A stretch of 64,000 nucleotides of DNA from Desulfosarcina widdelii. GTDB lineage: Bacteria; Desulfobacterota; Desulfobacteria; Desulfobacterales; Desulfosarcinaceae. The translations under genes and the position numbers were made by a program. Under the pieces are notes generated by a model. The model saw only the letters and a list, made by a program, of their open reading frames with translations. It made no database searches and was not told the DNA's origin. The DNA is taken from positions 1,798,001 to 1,862,000 of the forward strand of contig NZ_AP021875.1 of assembly GCF_009688965.1 (NCBI RefSeq), given 5' to 3'. Shown piece by piece: positions 17,711-27,400 of this stretch (the stretch's first letter is position 1; each line of letters begins with the position of its first letter).

Positions 17711-18496
17711 ATGAGAAAAATATTTACAAGGGTTGCAATAAGTTATAAACGCGCTCGATCCTGGCTGGCGCCATCGCAACCATCGGTGGCCGTTGGTGCC
17801 AAGTGGATCATTCTGGGCGCACTGCTTTTGACGGCGGCCGCCTGCAGCCAGACGGACAGCACCTCGCCCCATGAGGCGGTGCTGATCCGCTCCGACCAAC
17901 AGACCGTCACGCGGGCCCAGTTTGAGCGGGCCTTCGAAGCCGCCCGAATCGCCTACAGCGACGAGCGGGTCGTGGATCCCCGGGCCATCACCCACGCCCG
18001 TACGCGACTGCTCCACCAGATGGCCGAGGAGTTGATCGTCAACCGGCGGGCAGAGGAACTGGGGATCGTTCTGGAAGAGGCCGAACTGGAAGCGGCCATA
18101 CAGAAAATCAAACAGGACTATCCGGAGGACGCTTTCGACGAGATGTTGCTGGAAAGCGCCATCCCCTATTCCCTGTGGAAGGAAAGGCTACGGGAACGGC
18201 TGCTCATGGAAAAGGTCGTGGACCGGGAACTGGTGCAGTCGCTGGAAATTACCGCCGGGGACATCGAAGCCTACTATAAGGCGCACGAAAAAGAGCTGGC
18301 CGCCAGAACCGAAGCATCACCGGAAACGGATCTGGAACGGCACATCGTGGAGCAGTTGCGGCGTCAAAAGGTGGAAGCCGCCTACCCCCAATGGATGGAG
18401 GGACTGCGCCAGCGCTACAAGGTGGAAATCAACTGGGAATTATGGGAACAGCTTCAACCCTCATACGCGAGGGATAAAGATAGCGCCGCCGGCTGA
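17711..18496 (+). CDS. SurA/PpiC-type periplasmic chaperone, probable lipoprotein
   Basis: The 261-residue protein has a hydrophobic segment WIILGALLLTAAACSQTD around residues 32-48 that looks like a lipoprotein signal (cysteine after AAA), preceded by a long basic stretch. The mature part resembles the N-terminal SurA chaperone domain (LLHQMAEELIVNRRAEELGI, EVE-like helices, YYKAHEKEL), without an obvious parvulin catalytic domain. Such proteins bind unfolded outer-membrane proteins in the periplasm. It lies 6 bases after mfd and 29 before the full SurA-like gene, so the two chaperones likely work together. Confidence 0.75.
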   Translation: MRKIFTRVAISYKRARSWLAPSQPSVAVGAKWIILGALLLTAAACSQTDSTSPHEAVLIRSDQQTVTRAQFERAFEAARIAYSDERVVDPRAITHARTRLLHQMAEELIVNRRAEELGIVLEEAELEAAIQKIKQDYPEDAFDEMLLESAIPYSLWKERLRERLLMEKVVDRELVQSLEITAGDIEAYYKAHEKELAARTEASPETDLERHIVEQLRRQKVEAAYPQWMEGLRQRYKVEINWELWEQLQPSYARDKDSAAG

Positions 18497-18525
18497 TGCC
18501 CGGGCGGCATATGGGATAAAACACC

Positions 18526-19518
18526 ATGGGAATCAAGTGCAGGCTTTCGCTGGCCGGTCTCGCCGGAACGCTGATGCTGGTATTCGCAGCCACGGCTACG
18601 GCCTCGGCGGCCGCCGAGGTGATCGACCGGATCGTCGCAGTGGTCAATGAAGACATCATCCTGCTTTCCGAACTGCGGGAACGCATGGAGCCCTTTGCCC
18701 AACGAATCCGCAGCCAGGGATACGACCTGGAAAAAGAGCGCAAGATGCTCTTTCAGGTTCGTGAGGAGATGCTCAATCGCCTGGTGGACGAAAAGCTTAC
18801 CGATCAGGAAATCCAGCGCAACGACATCCAGGTGGACGAAGCGCAGATCGACAATACCATCGAAAATATCAAAAAGACCAATTCTTTCACCGACGAGGAT
18901 CTGCGCCGCTTTTTGGAGCAGCAGAATATGACCATGGAGCAGTACCGCGACAAAATTCGGGAGCAGGTCCTGCGAACCCGCCTGGTCAATTATGAGGTCA
19001 AATCCAAAATCGTCATCACCGACGAAGAGATTCAGAGCTATTACGACAGCCATCCCGAAATTTACGGAGGGAAAACCTATTATCACCTGCGCAATATTCT
19101 CATGGCTGTTCCGAAAAATGCTACCGATGAAGAAAAGCAGACGATCAGAAATCGGATGGAAATCCTGCGGACCCGCATCCAGGAGGGAGAGTCCTTTGCC
19201 GATCTGGCCAGATCGTTCAGCCAGAGCCCCACGGCCAATGACGGCGGAGATCTCGGAGAATTCGAGATGGAAACCCTCTCCCCGCTGATCCAGGAGGCCA
19301 TCGACGGATTGAAGCCGGGCGAAACCACAAAAGTTCTGGATACGGATCTGGGGCTGCAGCTGTTTTACCTGGAAGCCGTCAATCGAAGTGAAGGCAAGCC
19401 TATGGAGAGCGTCAAGGCGGAGATTCAGCAAAAACTGTTTACAGAAGTGGTGGACAAGAAATTCGTCTCCTGGCTCGATGAGCTGCGCAGTCAGTCGCAC
19501 ATAAAAATCGTCAATTAA
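18526..19518 (+). CDS. SurA-like periplasmic peptidyl-prolyl isomerase/chaperone
   Basis: The 330-residue protein has a signal peptide (LSLAGLAGTLMLVFAATATASAAA), a SurA N-terminal domain (VIDRIVAVVNEDIILLSELRE is a hallmark) and one parvulin domain (about residues 185-290: YHLRNILMAV, ESFADLARSFSQSPTANDGG, LGEFEMETLSPLIQEAI). It assists folding of outer-membrane proteins. E. coli SurA has two parvulin domains, while this one has a single domain, as is common in Desulfobacterota. It follows the lipoprotein-type partner and precedes the RodZ-like gene. Confidence 0.9.
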   Translation: MGIKCRLSLAGLAGTLMLVFAATATASAAAEVIDRIVAVVNEDIILLSELRERMEPFAQRIRSQGYDLEKERKMLFQVREEMLNRLVDEKLTDQEIQRNDIQVDEAQIDNTIENIKKTNSFTDEDLRRFLEQQNMTMEQYRDKIREQVLRTRLVNYEVKSKIVITDEEIQSYYDSHPEIYGGKTYYHLRNILMAVPKNATDEEKQTIRNRMEILRTRIQEGESFADLARSFSQSPTANDGGDLGEFEMETLSPLIQEAIDGLKPGETTKVLDTDLGLQLFYLEAVNRSEGKPMESVKAEIQQKLFTEVVDKKFVSWLDELRSQSHIKIVN

Positions 19519-19562
19519 AAACCGCCGGAACCGCGATGTTTGCCGTATCGTAAGGCCTGTTA

Positions 19563-20285
19563 ATGGAATCCGAAAACAATCTGGAAACATTCGGGAGCTA
19601 TCTGCAAAGCTTCCGGATCAAACGTGAATTGACCATTGAAGAGGTCGCCGCAAAAACGAGAATAGCGGCTCACTGCCTCAAGGCCATCGAGGCCGACGAC
19701 CACGAGCATCTTCCACCGCCCGCTTACGTCAGGAGCTTTATCCGGACGATTGCCGACATCGTGGGCGCCAATGCGGACCTGGCGGTCAATCTCTATCGGG
19801 CCGACCTGAAGCAGCAGGAAACCACCCGCAAGCTGCAGCTCAGACGCCGGGCCAAGCTCGGTGCAGCCAAACGCACGCTGCTGGCGGCAGCACTCATCGT
19901 CGGCATCCTGCTGCTGCTCCGGTACACCGATATCGGAATGAGTCCGACGCCATCGGGTGAAAGCGCGACGACCGAGCGTTCATTTTCGCAGCCGGCTCCC
20001 GGCGAAGAATCGGAGGCGGCCGGCCGCGGCCTGGTGGCCGCAAAACCCCGGGAAAAGCTCAAGCTGAAAGTCATCGCTGTTGAGCAGACCTGGCTGAAAG
20101 TCATCGTTGACGGGCAAAATGCCAAGTCCTACAAATTGAAGGCCGAAGAACGCCTGGAACTGGAAGGCAGCAGCGATTTCAACCTGATGATCGGCAATGC
20201 CACCGCGGTGAAAGTTTTTCTCGACGACCGGCCGGTAAAGATCTTTGGCGGCAGCGATCAGGTGGTCAGTTTGAAAATCCCGTAA
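19563..20285 (+). CDS. RodZ-like membrane protein (HTH plus DUF4115)
   Basis: The 240-residue protein begins with a RodZ-type helix-turn-helix (GSYLQSFRIKRELTIEEVAA, then IAAHCLKAIEADDHEHLPP and AYVRSFIRTIADIVG). One transmembrane helix follows (LLAAALIVGILLLLRY, about residues 105-121), then a low-complexity periplasmic linker and a C-terminal DUF4115 beta domain (LKLKVIAVEQTWLKVIVDGQ). RodZ couples MreB to the cell wall elongation machinery. The gene sits apart from mreB in this window, so the role in cell shape is inferred from family only. Confidence 0.85.
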   Translation: MESENNLETFGSYLQSFRIKRELTIEEVAAKTRIAAHCLKAIEADDHEHLPPPAYVRSFIRTIADIVGANADLAVNLYRADLKQQETTRKLQLRRRAKLGAAKRTLLAAALIVGILLLLRYTDIGMSPTPSGESATTERSFSQPAPGEESEAAGRGLVAAKPREKLKLKVIAVEQTWLKVIVDGQNAKSYKLKAEERLELEGSSDFNLMIGNATAVKVFLDDRPVKIFGGSDQVVSLKIP

Positions 20286-20385
20286 CCGGCAACCGGTTGC
20301 AGCGAAAGATCGAACGTGTCATAACAACGGATCGGAAGCGAACAAGCCAACCCGCTCGACAACCCCCTAAACGTTATTAAGGGCC

Positions 20386-21738
20386 ATGCAACAGGACCGG
20401 CAGAAAATCCTAACCGTCAGCGTCAAACGTCTTTTGCGCCGGGGTGCCACCAGCCGCCTTCGCAAAATCGTCAACAAAACCCACGGTGCCGACCTCTCCA
20501 TTCTCTTTCGCAGCCTGCCGCTGCCCGACCAGCGGTTGCTGTTCGACATGATCGACGACGTCGAACAGAAAGGGATCCTTTTCAGCGAACTGGACGAGGA
20601 TCTGTTCATCGAACTCATCGATGGTATGGATCCGGATGCGGTGGTAGGCATCCTGGAAGCCATGCCCAACGACGATGTCGCCGACCTGCTGAACCAGTTG
20701 CCCGAAGAAACCGCCAGCAGCCTGCTCGAGCGCATGAAAAAAGAGGGATCCGACGAAGTCGAGGATCTCATGCGCTTCGACAAGGACACGGCCGGCGGCA
20801 TTATGAACACCGACTTCATCGCCCTGAATCAGGAAATCACGGCCAAAGAAGCCATCGAACAGATTCAAAAGGAATTCGCCGACGTCGAGATGCCCTTTTA
20901 TCTCTATGCGGTGGATGAATACGGCAACCTGGTGGGGGTCTGCTCCTTGAGGCAACTGGTGGTGGTCAAGCCCTATACCCCGCTGAAAGCGTTCATGACC
21001 ACCGAGGTCCTTTCCGTGCAGACGCACATGGACCAGGAAGAAGTGGCCAAGCTCGTGGCCCGCTACGACATTCTGGCTGTCCCCGTGGTGGATGACAGCA
21101 ATCGTCTGGTGGGCATCGTCACCGTGGACGATGTCATCGACATTTTTCGCGAGGAGGCCACCGAGGACATCCTGAAAATGGCCGGTGTGGGCGAAGAGTT
21201 CGTGGAAACCAAGAGCATCTTCAAAAGCACCCGCATCCGCTTGCCGTGGCTCTTTGCCAGCTGCCTGGGAGGCATTTTCGCATTTTACGTGATCGGCCAT
21301 TTCGAAGACAGCCTGAGCAGGATCACCTACCTGGCGGCCTTCATTCCGGTAATCATGGGCATGGGCGGCAATATCGGCACCCAGTCCTCGACCATCGTGG
21401 TGCGCGGTCTTGCCACCGGCCGACTCCATATCCGCGACATCTGGTCGGTGGTTGGCAAAGAACTGGCCATCGGATTCATCCTGGGAATGGTTTACGGGTT
21501 GTTGATCGGATCGGTGGCCCAACTGCAGTACAGCACGCTGATGCTGGCCCTGGCGGTTTGCCTGGCCGTAGTCTGCTCCATGTCCGTGGCCGCATTGGTG
21601 GGCTCCTGCGTGCCCATGCTGCTGGCCCGCCTCAACATCGATCCGGCCGTTGCCACCGGACCGTTCGTCACCACTTCCATCGACATCATCAGCGTCTATT
21701 TTTACTTTTCCATCGCCACCGGATTCCTCGGCATATAA
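20386..21738 (+). CDS. mgtE: MgtE-type magnesium transporter
   Basis: The 450-residue protein has the MgtE order: an N-terminal helical superfamily domain (about residues 20-125, with NDDVADLLNQLPEETASSLLER), two CBS domains (about 130-250; FMTTEVLSVQTHMDQEEVAKL), a linker helix, and a five-helix membrane domain with the signature PVIMGMGGNIGTQSSTIVVR. The cytoplasmic domains sense Mg2+ and gate the channel. Some relatives transport cobalt, which sequence does not exclude. It precedes recO by 6 bases. Confidence 0.93.
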   Translation: MQQDRQKILTVSVKRLLRRGATSRLRKIVNKTHGADLSILFRSLPLPDQRLLFDMIDDVEQKGILFSELDEDLFIELIDGMDPDAVVGILEAMPNDDVADLLNQLPEETASSLLERMKKEGSDEVEDLMRFDKDTAGGIMNTDFIALNQEITAKEAIEQIQKEFADVEMPFYLYAVDEYGNLVGVCSLRQLVVVKPYTPLKAFMTTEVLSVQTHMDQEEVAKLVARYDILAVPVVDDSNRLVGIVTVDDVIDIFREEATEDILKMAGVGEEFVETKSIFKSTRIRLPWLFASCLGGIFAFYVIGHFEDSLSRITYLAAFIPVIMGMGGNIGTQSSTIVVRGLATGRLHIRDIWSVVGKELAIGFILGMVYGLLIGSVAQLQYSTLMLALAVCLAVVCSMSVAALVGSCVPMLLARLNIDPAVATGPFVTTSIDIISVYFYFSIATGFLGI

Positions 21739-21744
21739 ACGACC

Positions 21745-22542
21745 ATGTCCAGTTTGAACACCCCGGCCATTCTGCTTCGCCGGATCGAATACGGCGATTA
21801 CGACCTCATCGTCACCCTGTTCACCCCGCAGGGGGGCAAGACCAGCGCCATTGCCAAGTCGGCCAAAAAAAGCGTCAAACGATTTTCGGGCATTCTGGAA
21901 CCCTTTTCCCGCCTCGACGTCGTTTTGGCCAAAGGCCGCGGCAAGGGTTTGCCGGTTCTCCAGGAGGCGTCTCTCGAAGAACCGTTTTTCAAGATTCGAG
22001 AAGACATCGTCAAAACGGCCTATGCCAGCTACTGGTCCGAACTGGTCTACCTGTGGATGGCGGAAGGTGAACCCTTGGAACCCCTGTACCAGTTGATCCT
22101 GCATGTGCTGGCGGAACTGAATCGCGGCGGCACGCCTGTTGAAGTGCTGAGTATCCTGTTTCAGATGCGGTTTCTTTCCCTGGCGGGATTCCGCCCCAAT
22201 TTCGACCATTGCCACACCTGCAAGAAAAATCTGGACCAGATTCGGGATGCCGTGGTGGTTTCGGACCCGGCCAGAGGCGGCATTGCCTGTCCGACCTGCA
22301 TGGGTTCGTCCAACGACCGGCCCAGAATTTCAAAGGGCACGTTGAAACAGCTCAACTGGACCGACACGGGTGACCTGGAACGGGCCGCCCGGGTCCGTTT
22401 CACGGCAGCAGCCATTGCCGAGGGGCTGACATTTCTGGAATCTTTCGTCCCGTTTCATATCGGCAAGTCGCCGAAAAGTTTGAGGGTGCTGCGGACGGTG
22501 AGAAAGGAATTGGAGAAGCAAGTTTTCCGTTTTACGTGTTAA
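21745..22542 (+). CDS. recO: DNA repair protein RecO
   Basis: The 265-residue protein has an N-terminal OB fold starting TPAILLRRIEYGDYDLIVTLFTP with the usual GKTSAIAKSAKKS strand, and a helical C-terminal domain with a zinc-binding motif CHTCKK...IACPTC. RecO helps RecR load RecA onto SSB-coated DNA. Length is typical (about 240-270). It lies 6 bases after mgtE in the same direction. Confidence 0.92.
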   Translation: MSSLNTPAILLRRIEYGDYDLIVTLFTPQGGKTSAIAKSAKKSVKRFSGILEPFSRLDVVLAKGRGKGLPVLQEASLEEPFFKIREDIVKTAYASYWSELVYLWMAEGEPLEPLYQLILHVLAELNRGGTPVEVLSILFQMRFLSLAGFRPNFDHCHTCKKNLDQIRDAVVVSDPARGGIACPTCMGSSNDRPRISKGTLKQLNWTDTGDLERAARVRFTAAAIAEGLTFLESFVPFHIGKSPKSLRVLRTVRKELEKQVFRFTC

Positions 22543-22607
22543 ATCGACAATCATCCTTTGCTTAACACTTAACTCTCAACATATTTATTTTAATTGAAAT
22601 CGTAACC

Positions 22608-23660
22608 ATGAAACTCGGAAACCTCGCCCCTATTCTTGACAGTCAACCAATCACCGCCTCCGCCCCCTGCCGGGTCGACATCGGAGGCACCCTGGACATC
22701 GGGAGCTTCCACTATCCGTTGCGGCACCAAAAACCGGCAACGGTGAACCTGGCGCTGGACCTGCGCACGGAGGTCCGCGTGCAGGCCGGCAGCGACAGGC
22801 GCATCCGGATTGCCTCGGCGGGATTCGAGGACGCGGTTTTCGGTCCTGGGATGGCCCCTTACGACCACCCGTTGGGGTTGATGTTCGCCGTGGCCGACTA
22901 TTTCGGCATCGAAGGGGTCCATATCCGCATCCGGTCCGCATCGCCGCCCAAAAGCGGACTGGGAGGATCCTCGGTGGCAGCCGTTGCCCTGATCAGGGCC
23001 TTGTCCATGGTCCGGGAGAAAATGGACGGCGAGGAAATGTCCCCCGACGGGACGGCCCTGCTGGCCCACGCCGTCGAACAGGGGGTGGCCGGTGTGCCCT
23101 GCGGATTGCAGGATCAGCTTGCAGCCGCTTTCGGCGGGGTCAATGCCTGGACCTGGACGGCCGATCCGGGGCGTTTGCCCTTCATCCGCCGGCCGTTGGT
23201 GACGGGGCAGGACCTGGATCGTCTCAGCCGCCATCTGCTGGTGGCGTACCTGGGAGTGACCCATGTTTCAACAGATGTCAACGGGACCTGGATCCGACAA
23301 TTCATCGACGGCAGCCACCGAAAAGAGTGGGAGGAGATTGTCAGCCTGACCCAGACCTTTGCCGACGCCATCCAACGCCTGGATATGGACATTGCCGTCG
23401 AGGCCATGAACCGTGAAACGGCGATTCGCAAAACCATGACGCCCCGGGTGCTCGATGACCTGGGCGATCGCCTGGCAGCCGCCGCTGTCCGGTTCGGGTG
23501 CGGTGCCCGCTTCACCGGCGCCGGCGGAGGCGGCTGCCTGTGGGCCCTTGGCGATCCAAACAACCTGGCCGAACTGAAACCCAAATGGGAACGACTGCTT
23601 GACCGGCGATCTTCGGCGGGAATCCTCGACTGCCGGATCGACGCCGAAGGGGTCCGCTGA
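22608..23660 (+). CDS. GHMP-family sugar or heptose kinase
   Basis: The 350-residue protein carries GHMP kinase motifs: SAPCRVDIGGTLDIG (substrate-side motif 1, residues 18-32), PPKSGLGGSSVAAVA (the phosphate-binding motif 2 with Gly-rich loop) and FTGAGGGGCLWAL (motif 3). HVSTDVNGTWIRQF in the middle resembles D-glycero-D-manno-heptose-7-phosphate kinases (HddA type) and fucokinase/galactokinase relatives. The phosphorylated sugar cannot be fixed. It could take part in LPS or S-layer sugar supply. It is not directly linked to other sugar genes here. Confidence 0.8.
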   Translation: MKLGNLAPILDSQPITASAPCRVDIGGTLDIGSFHYPLRHQKPATVNLALDLRTEVRVQAGSDRRIRIASAGFEDAVFGPGMAPYDHPLGLMFAVADYFGIEGVHIRIRSASPPKSGLGGSSVAAVALIRALSMVREKMDGEEMSPDGTALLAHAVEQGVAGVPCGLQDQLAAAFGGVNAWTWTADPGRLPFIRRPLVTGQDLDRLSRHLLVAYLGVTHVSTDVNGTWIRQFIDGSHRKEWEEIVSLTQTFADAIQRLDMDIAVEAMNRETAIRKTMTPRVLDDLGDRLAAAAVRFGCGARFTGAGGGGCLWALGDPNNLAELKPKWERLLDRRSSAGILDCRIDAEGVR

Positions 23661-23710
23661 ATGCCTTCAGACAGAAGCTTTTTTGATCAATACAGAAGTG
23701 TAGTGACTGG

Positions 23711-23790
23711 ACTCATTCCCGCCTTTGTTTATCGGGCGCGGGTAAACCGCGTCTACGTTGCGTCAACGCAACAATACGAATTCTAAATGC
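23711..23790 (-). repeat. Dispersed repeat, copy C (partial)
   Basis: On the minus strand this segment (GCATTTAGAATTCGTATTGT, GACGCGGTTTACCCGCGCCC) aligns with the first half of copies A and B, and lacks their second GATAAGCC block. It contains an extra palindrome GTTGCGT-N2-ACGCAAC at 23757-23772. It lies in the gap between the GHMP kinase and glyQ. Confidence 0.6.
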
Positions 23791-23945
23791 AGCCCCCCTG
23801 GCACGAGCAAATCGCGCTCTTGTGAAATACGGGCGATAATGCTACGAAAGGCGTTTATCGGGCCGTGACTCCGGTCCAAAATCCCCGGGAAACATAAAGT
23901 TATAGAATAGATTGACTATCGATATTTACAATTGAGGAAACCCGC

Positions 23946-24815
23946 ATGAATTTTCAGGATGTGATTCTCACAATGGACAGATTCTGGGCGCGCAAGGGCT
24001 GCGTCGTGGTTCAACCCTATGACCTGGAAGTGGGTGCCGGCACCTTTCACCACCACACCACCTTGAAAGCACTGGGACCCGAGCCCTGGAACGTGGCCTA
24101 TGTACAGCCGTCCAGGCGCCCCACCGACGGCCGCTATGGAGACAACCCCAACCGCCTGCAGCACTACTACCAGTATCAGGTGCTTCTCAAGCCCTCGCCC
24201 ACCAATGTCCAACAGCTTTACCTGCAGAGCATGAAGGCCCTGGGCGTGGATCCGCTGGAGCACGACATCCGTTTTGTCGAGGACGACTGGGAATCGCCCA
24301 CGTTGGGCGCCTCGGGACTGGGTTGGGAGGTCTGGCTGGACGGCATGGAGTGTACCCAATTCACCTATTTTCAGCATGCCTGCAGCCTGGAGCTGTCTCC
24401 CATTTCCGTCGAATTGACCTACGGACTGGAACGCATCGCCATGTACCTTCAGGGAGTGGACAATGTCTACGATCTGAAGTGGAACGACACGGTCACCTAC
24501 GGCCAGGTGCACCACCAGCAGGAAGTGGAGCAGTCCACCTACAATTTCGAGATTGCGGACGTGGAAATGCTGCTGGACCTGTTCAACAAGTATGAGGCCG
24601 AGGCCCAGCGGATCATTGCCGACGGGCTGGTCCTGCCGGCTTACGAGTTCACGCTCAAATGCAGCCATACCTTCAACCTGCTGGATGCCCGGGGCGCGAT
24701 CAGCGTCACCGAACGAACCGGATACATCGGACGGATCCGCAACCTGGCCCGCGCCTGCGGCACGGCTTATGTCAAGCAGCGCGAAGCCATGGGATTTCCG
24801 TTGATTAATAGATAA
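23946..24815 (+). CDS. glyQ: Glycyl-tRNA synthetase alpha subunit
   Basis: The 289-residue protein begins [26 protein letters not shown] and contains [40 protein letters not shown] and the C-terminal [20 protein letters not shown]. These are the invariant blocks of the class II alpha subunit of heterotetrameric GlyRS. It charges tRNA-Gly together with the beta subunit encoded 9 bases downstream. The alpha2beta2 form is usual in bacteria of this group. Confidence 0.97.
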   Translation: MNFQDVILTMDRFWARKGCVVVQPYDLEVGAGTFHHHTTLKALGPEPWNVAYVQPSRRPTDGRYGDNPNRLQHYYQYQVLLKPSPTNVQQLYLQSMKALGVDPLEHDIRFVEDDWESPTLGASGLGWEVWLDGMECTQFTYFQHACSLELSPISVELTYGLERIAMYLQGVDNVYDLKWNDTVTYGQVHHQQEVEQSTYNFEIADVEMLLDLFNKYEAEAQRIIADGLVLPAYEFTLKCSHTFNLLDARGAISVTERTGYIGRIRNLARACGTAYVKQREAMGFPLINR

Positions 24816-24824
24816 GAGGTGATC

Positions 24825-26900
24825 ATGGAGACTTTACTGCTCGAAATCGGTGCCGAGGAGATCCCGGCAGGTTACATTCAGCCGGCGCTGGACGCCCTGG
24901 CCGCAAATCTGCTGAGCCGTCTGGACACCGCCCGCATCGGCCATGGCCAGGCCCTTACCTGCGGCACGCCCCGGCGGTTGACGGTAACCGTGGAACAGGT
25001 AGCGCCCAAACAGGAAACCGTAACCGAAGACCTCATGGGTCCTCCGGAGAAGATTGCCTTCGACGAGGCGGGCAATCCAACAATGCCCGCCAAGAAATTC
25101 GCCGAGAAAGCGGGGGTGGCCCTCAAGAGCCTGAAAGTGGTCCAGACCGAGAAAGGCCGGTATCTGAGTGCCCGCAAAACCCTGCGCGGAAAGGCCACCG
25201 TCACGCTGCTCAAGGACATCCTGCCCGATGCGATTCTGGCCACCCCTTTCCCGAAAAGCATGCGATGGGCGGATCTTTCCATCCAGTTCGCCAGGCCCAT
25301 CCAGAGCGTCGTGGCGCTTTACGGCACCAAGGTCGTCTCCTTTGCCCTGGACGGTAGCATCAAAAGCGGTCGCAAGGCCCTGGGCCATATGTTCATGAGT
25401 CCGGGAAAAGTCGCCATTGCCTCGCCGGACACCTACGAGGCCGCCATGGAACAAGCCAATGTCGTCGTGGACATCGACAAACGCCGAAAGATGACTGCCG
25501 CCGCAGTGGAAAAAACGGCCGTCTCCATGGGAGGGCAGGTATTGGCCGACGAAGAACTTCTGGACATCGTCACCAACCTGGTGGAAAAGCCCTTTGCCAC
25601 CGCCGGCCGATTCGATGACGTCTTTTTAGAAGTACCCAAAGAAATTCTCATCACGGCCATGCGTGAACACCAGAAGTATTTTGCCGTGACCGATGCAGCC
25701 GGCAAACTCATGCCCGGTTTTATTGCCGTCAACAACACCCTCACCCGGGACATGAACCTGGTGGCCACCGGCCATGAACGCGTCCTGCGGGCCCGGCTTT
25801 CCGATGCCCAGTATTTTTACCGGGCCGACGTCAAGGTACCCATGGAAACCTGGGTGGAAAATCTCAAACGCGTTCTTTTCCAGGCCAAACTGGGCAGCTT
25901 GTACGACAAGGTGATGCGGGTGAAAACCCTGGCCGCGTGGCTGGCCGATGCCGTCAACCCCGCCGAAAAAGAGAAGGTGACCCGCGCGGCCCATCTGTGC
26001 AAAGCCGACCTGGTGAGCCAGGTCGTCGGCGAGTTCGCCAAGCTTCAGGGTGTGATGGGACGCATCTACGCCACCGTCGCGGGGGAGAACTCCGACGTGG
26101 CAGCCGCCATCGAAGAGCACTACCGGCCGACCCACAGCGGCGGGCGTCTGCCCGAGACGGAAACCGGCGCCCTGCTCTCCGTCGCCGAGAAGATCGACTC
26201 CATCTGCGGATGCTTTTCCGTGGGCCTGATTCCCACCGGCGCCGCCGATCCCTATGCCTTGAGACGCCAGGGAATCGGCATCCTGCAGATCATGAGAAGC
26301 CGCAACATCAACGTCTCCCTGGCCGATCTGGTGAATAAAGGGGTGGCCCTGTTCGCCGACAAGAGCACCGAGCCGGCGGAGAAAACCGCATCCGCAGTGC
26401 TGACCTTTCTTAAAAATCGCCTCGCCCGCCTGCTGGCCGACGAAGGACTGGCCAAAGACGTCATCGCCGCGGTGACCAGCGTTTCGGCCGAACGGATACC
26501 CGATGTGGAACGCCGGGTGGCGGCCCTGCAGAAACTCAAAGGGCAGGCGGGCTTCGATCCGCTGGCCGCGGCTTTCAAGCGTGTGGAGAACATCCTGAAA
26601 AAAGCGGATCTGGATCAAGATGCAGCGGTAGACCCGGACCGGTTTGCCCACGCTTCGGAAGGGGCGCTGCATGCCGCCAGCCAGACCGCCGCCGGTCAGG
26701 TAAAAATGCTTATGGAACAGGGGAATCTGGACAGCGCCCTTGGCGTTATCGCCGGCCTGCGCGAACCGGTGGATGCCTTTTTCGACGACGTCATGGTCAT
26801 GGCCGACGACCCGGCCGTTCGCCGCAACCGTCTGGCCCTGCTGGCATCCATTTCGGCCATCTTTGGTCAGATTGCGGATTTCTCGCAGATATCGACCTGA
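24825..26900 (+). CDS. glyS: Glycyl-tRNA synthetase beta subunit
   Basis: The 691-residue protein starts METLLLEIGAEEIPAGYIQPALD, a hallmark of GlyS. Other conserved blocks are FAEKAGVALKSL, FPKSMRW, LVEKPFATAGRFDDVFLEVPKEILITAMREHQKYF (shown in parts) and the C-terminal anticodon-binding region with VEAFFDDVMVM-type sequence (VDAFFDDVMVMADD). AGAGGTG about 7 bases upstream of ATG 24825 supports this start over the GTG at 24819. It is directly linked to glyQ. Confidence 0.96.
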   Translation: METLLLEIGAEEIPAGYIQPALDALAANLLSRLDTARIGHGQALTCGTPRRLTVTVEQVAPKQETVTEDLMGPPEKIAFDEAGNPTMPAKKFAEKAGVALKSLKVVQTEKGRYLSARKTLRGKATVTLLKDILPDAILATPFPKSMRWADLSIQFARPIQSVVALYGTKVVSFALDGSIKSGRKALGHMFMSPGKVAIASPDTYEAAMEQANVVVDIDKRRKMTAAAVEKTAVSMGGQVLADEELLDIVTNLVEKPFATAGRFDDVFLEVPKEILITAMREHQKYFAVTDAAGKLMPGFIAVNNTLTRDMNLVATGHERVLRARLSDAQYFYRADVKVPMETWVENLKRVLFQAKLGSLYDKVMRVKTLAAWLADAVNPAEKEKVTRAAHLCKADLVSQVVGEFAKLQGVMGRIYATVAGENSDVAAAIEEHYRPTHSGGRLPETETGALLSVAEKIDSICGCFSVGLIPTGAADPYALRRQGIGILQIMRSRNINVSLADLVNKGVALFADKSTEPAEKTASAVLTFLKNRLARLLADEGLAKDVIAAVTSVSAERIPDVERRVAALQKLKGQAGFDPLAAAFKRVENILKKADLDQDAAVDPDRFAHASEGALHAASQTAAGQVKMLMEQGNLDSALGVIAGLREPVDAFFDDVMVMADDPAVRRNRLALLASISAIFGQIADFSQIST

Positions 26901-27021
26901 CCCGGCGCTGCCGATTGAATCGAACAATTGGAAATTGAGGCATTCAGGGAAAAAAAGTCGAACCACTAGATAATTCCTCAATTCCATAATCCCTCAATCC
27001 CTAAACTATTATGGAGGTGTT

Positions 27022-27276
27022 ATGCCTTTCGATCCGGATAAGGATAAAGTTCTCAAAAAGTGGCAATGCCCGGAAACCGGCCTGGTGGTAACCATCAACC
27101 GCTATGACCAGGGAGAAGCCAAGGTGCAGATCGGCCCCCGCATTCTCAAAAAGAAGGACGGCAGCGACCGCGCCCCGGTCAAGGCCGGCCGTCTGACCAT
27201 CGAGGATATCCTCTGGCTTTACGACACCATGGACGACATCAAGGACGAGTTGACCGACCTGCAGCGCCCCGATTGA
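27022..27276 (+). CDS. Small unrecognised protein, 84 residues
   Basis: A strong ATGGAGGTGTT before ATG 27022 supports translation. The protein MPFDPDKDKVLKKWQCPETG is lysine-rich and has a C-x-E-T-G motif that recalls a zinc-ribbon or ribosome-linked peptide, followed by KVQIGPRILKKKDG and an acidic helix (TIEDILWLYDTMDDIKDEL). No family is recognised. It stands alone between glyS and the leader of the nucleosidase gene. Confidence 0.65.
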   Translation: MPFDPDKDKVLKKWQCPETGLVVTINRYDQGEAKVQIGPRILKKKDGSDRAPVKAGRLTIEDILWLYDTMDDIKDELTDLQRPD

Positions 27277-27400
27277 TTCATAACAAGTTATCACACCTGC
27301 AGGCAGACTCAGTCCATTGCGTTTGCCTGCAGGCATGATTCAAAATCTCCCCAAGGGGCCTCCATCCAGATCCAGCGGACCTGACCCAATTTGTAATGCA

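Noticed and set aside
15710..18016. A 768-codon open frame on the minus strand
   Set aside because: It is antisense to mfd and the chaperone gene, which show full family motifs. High GC gives long chance frames; its translation has no domain.
20410..22215. A 601-codon minus-strand frame
   Set aside because: It overlaps mgtE and recO, both well supported; the sequence is histidine- and glutamine-rich as antisense frames often are.
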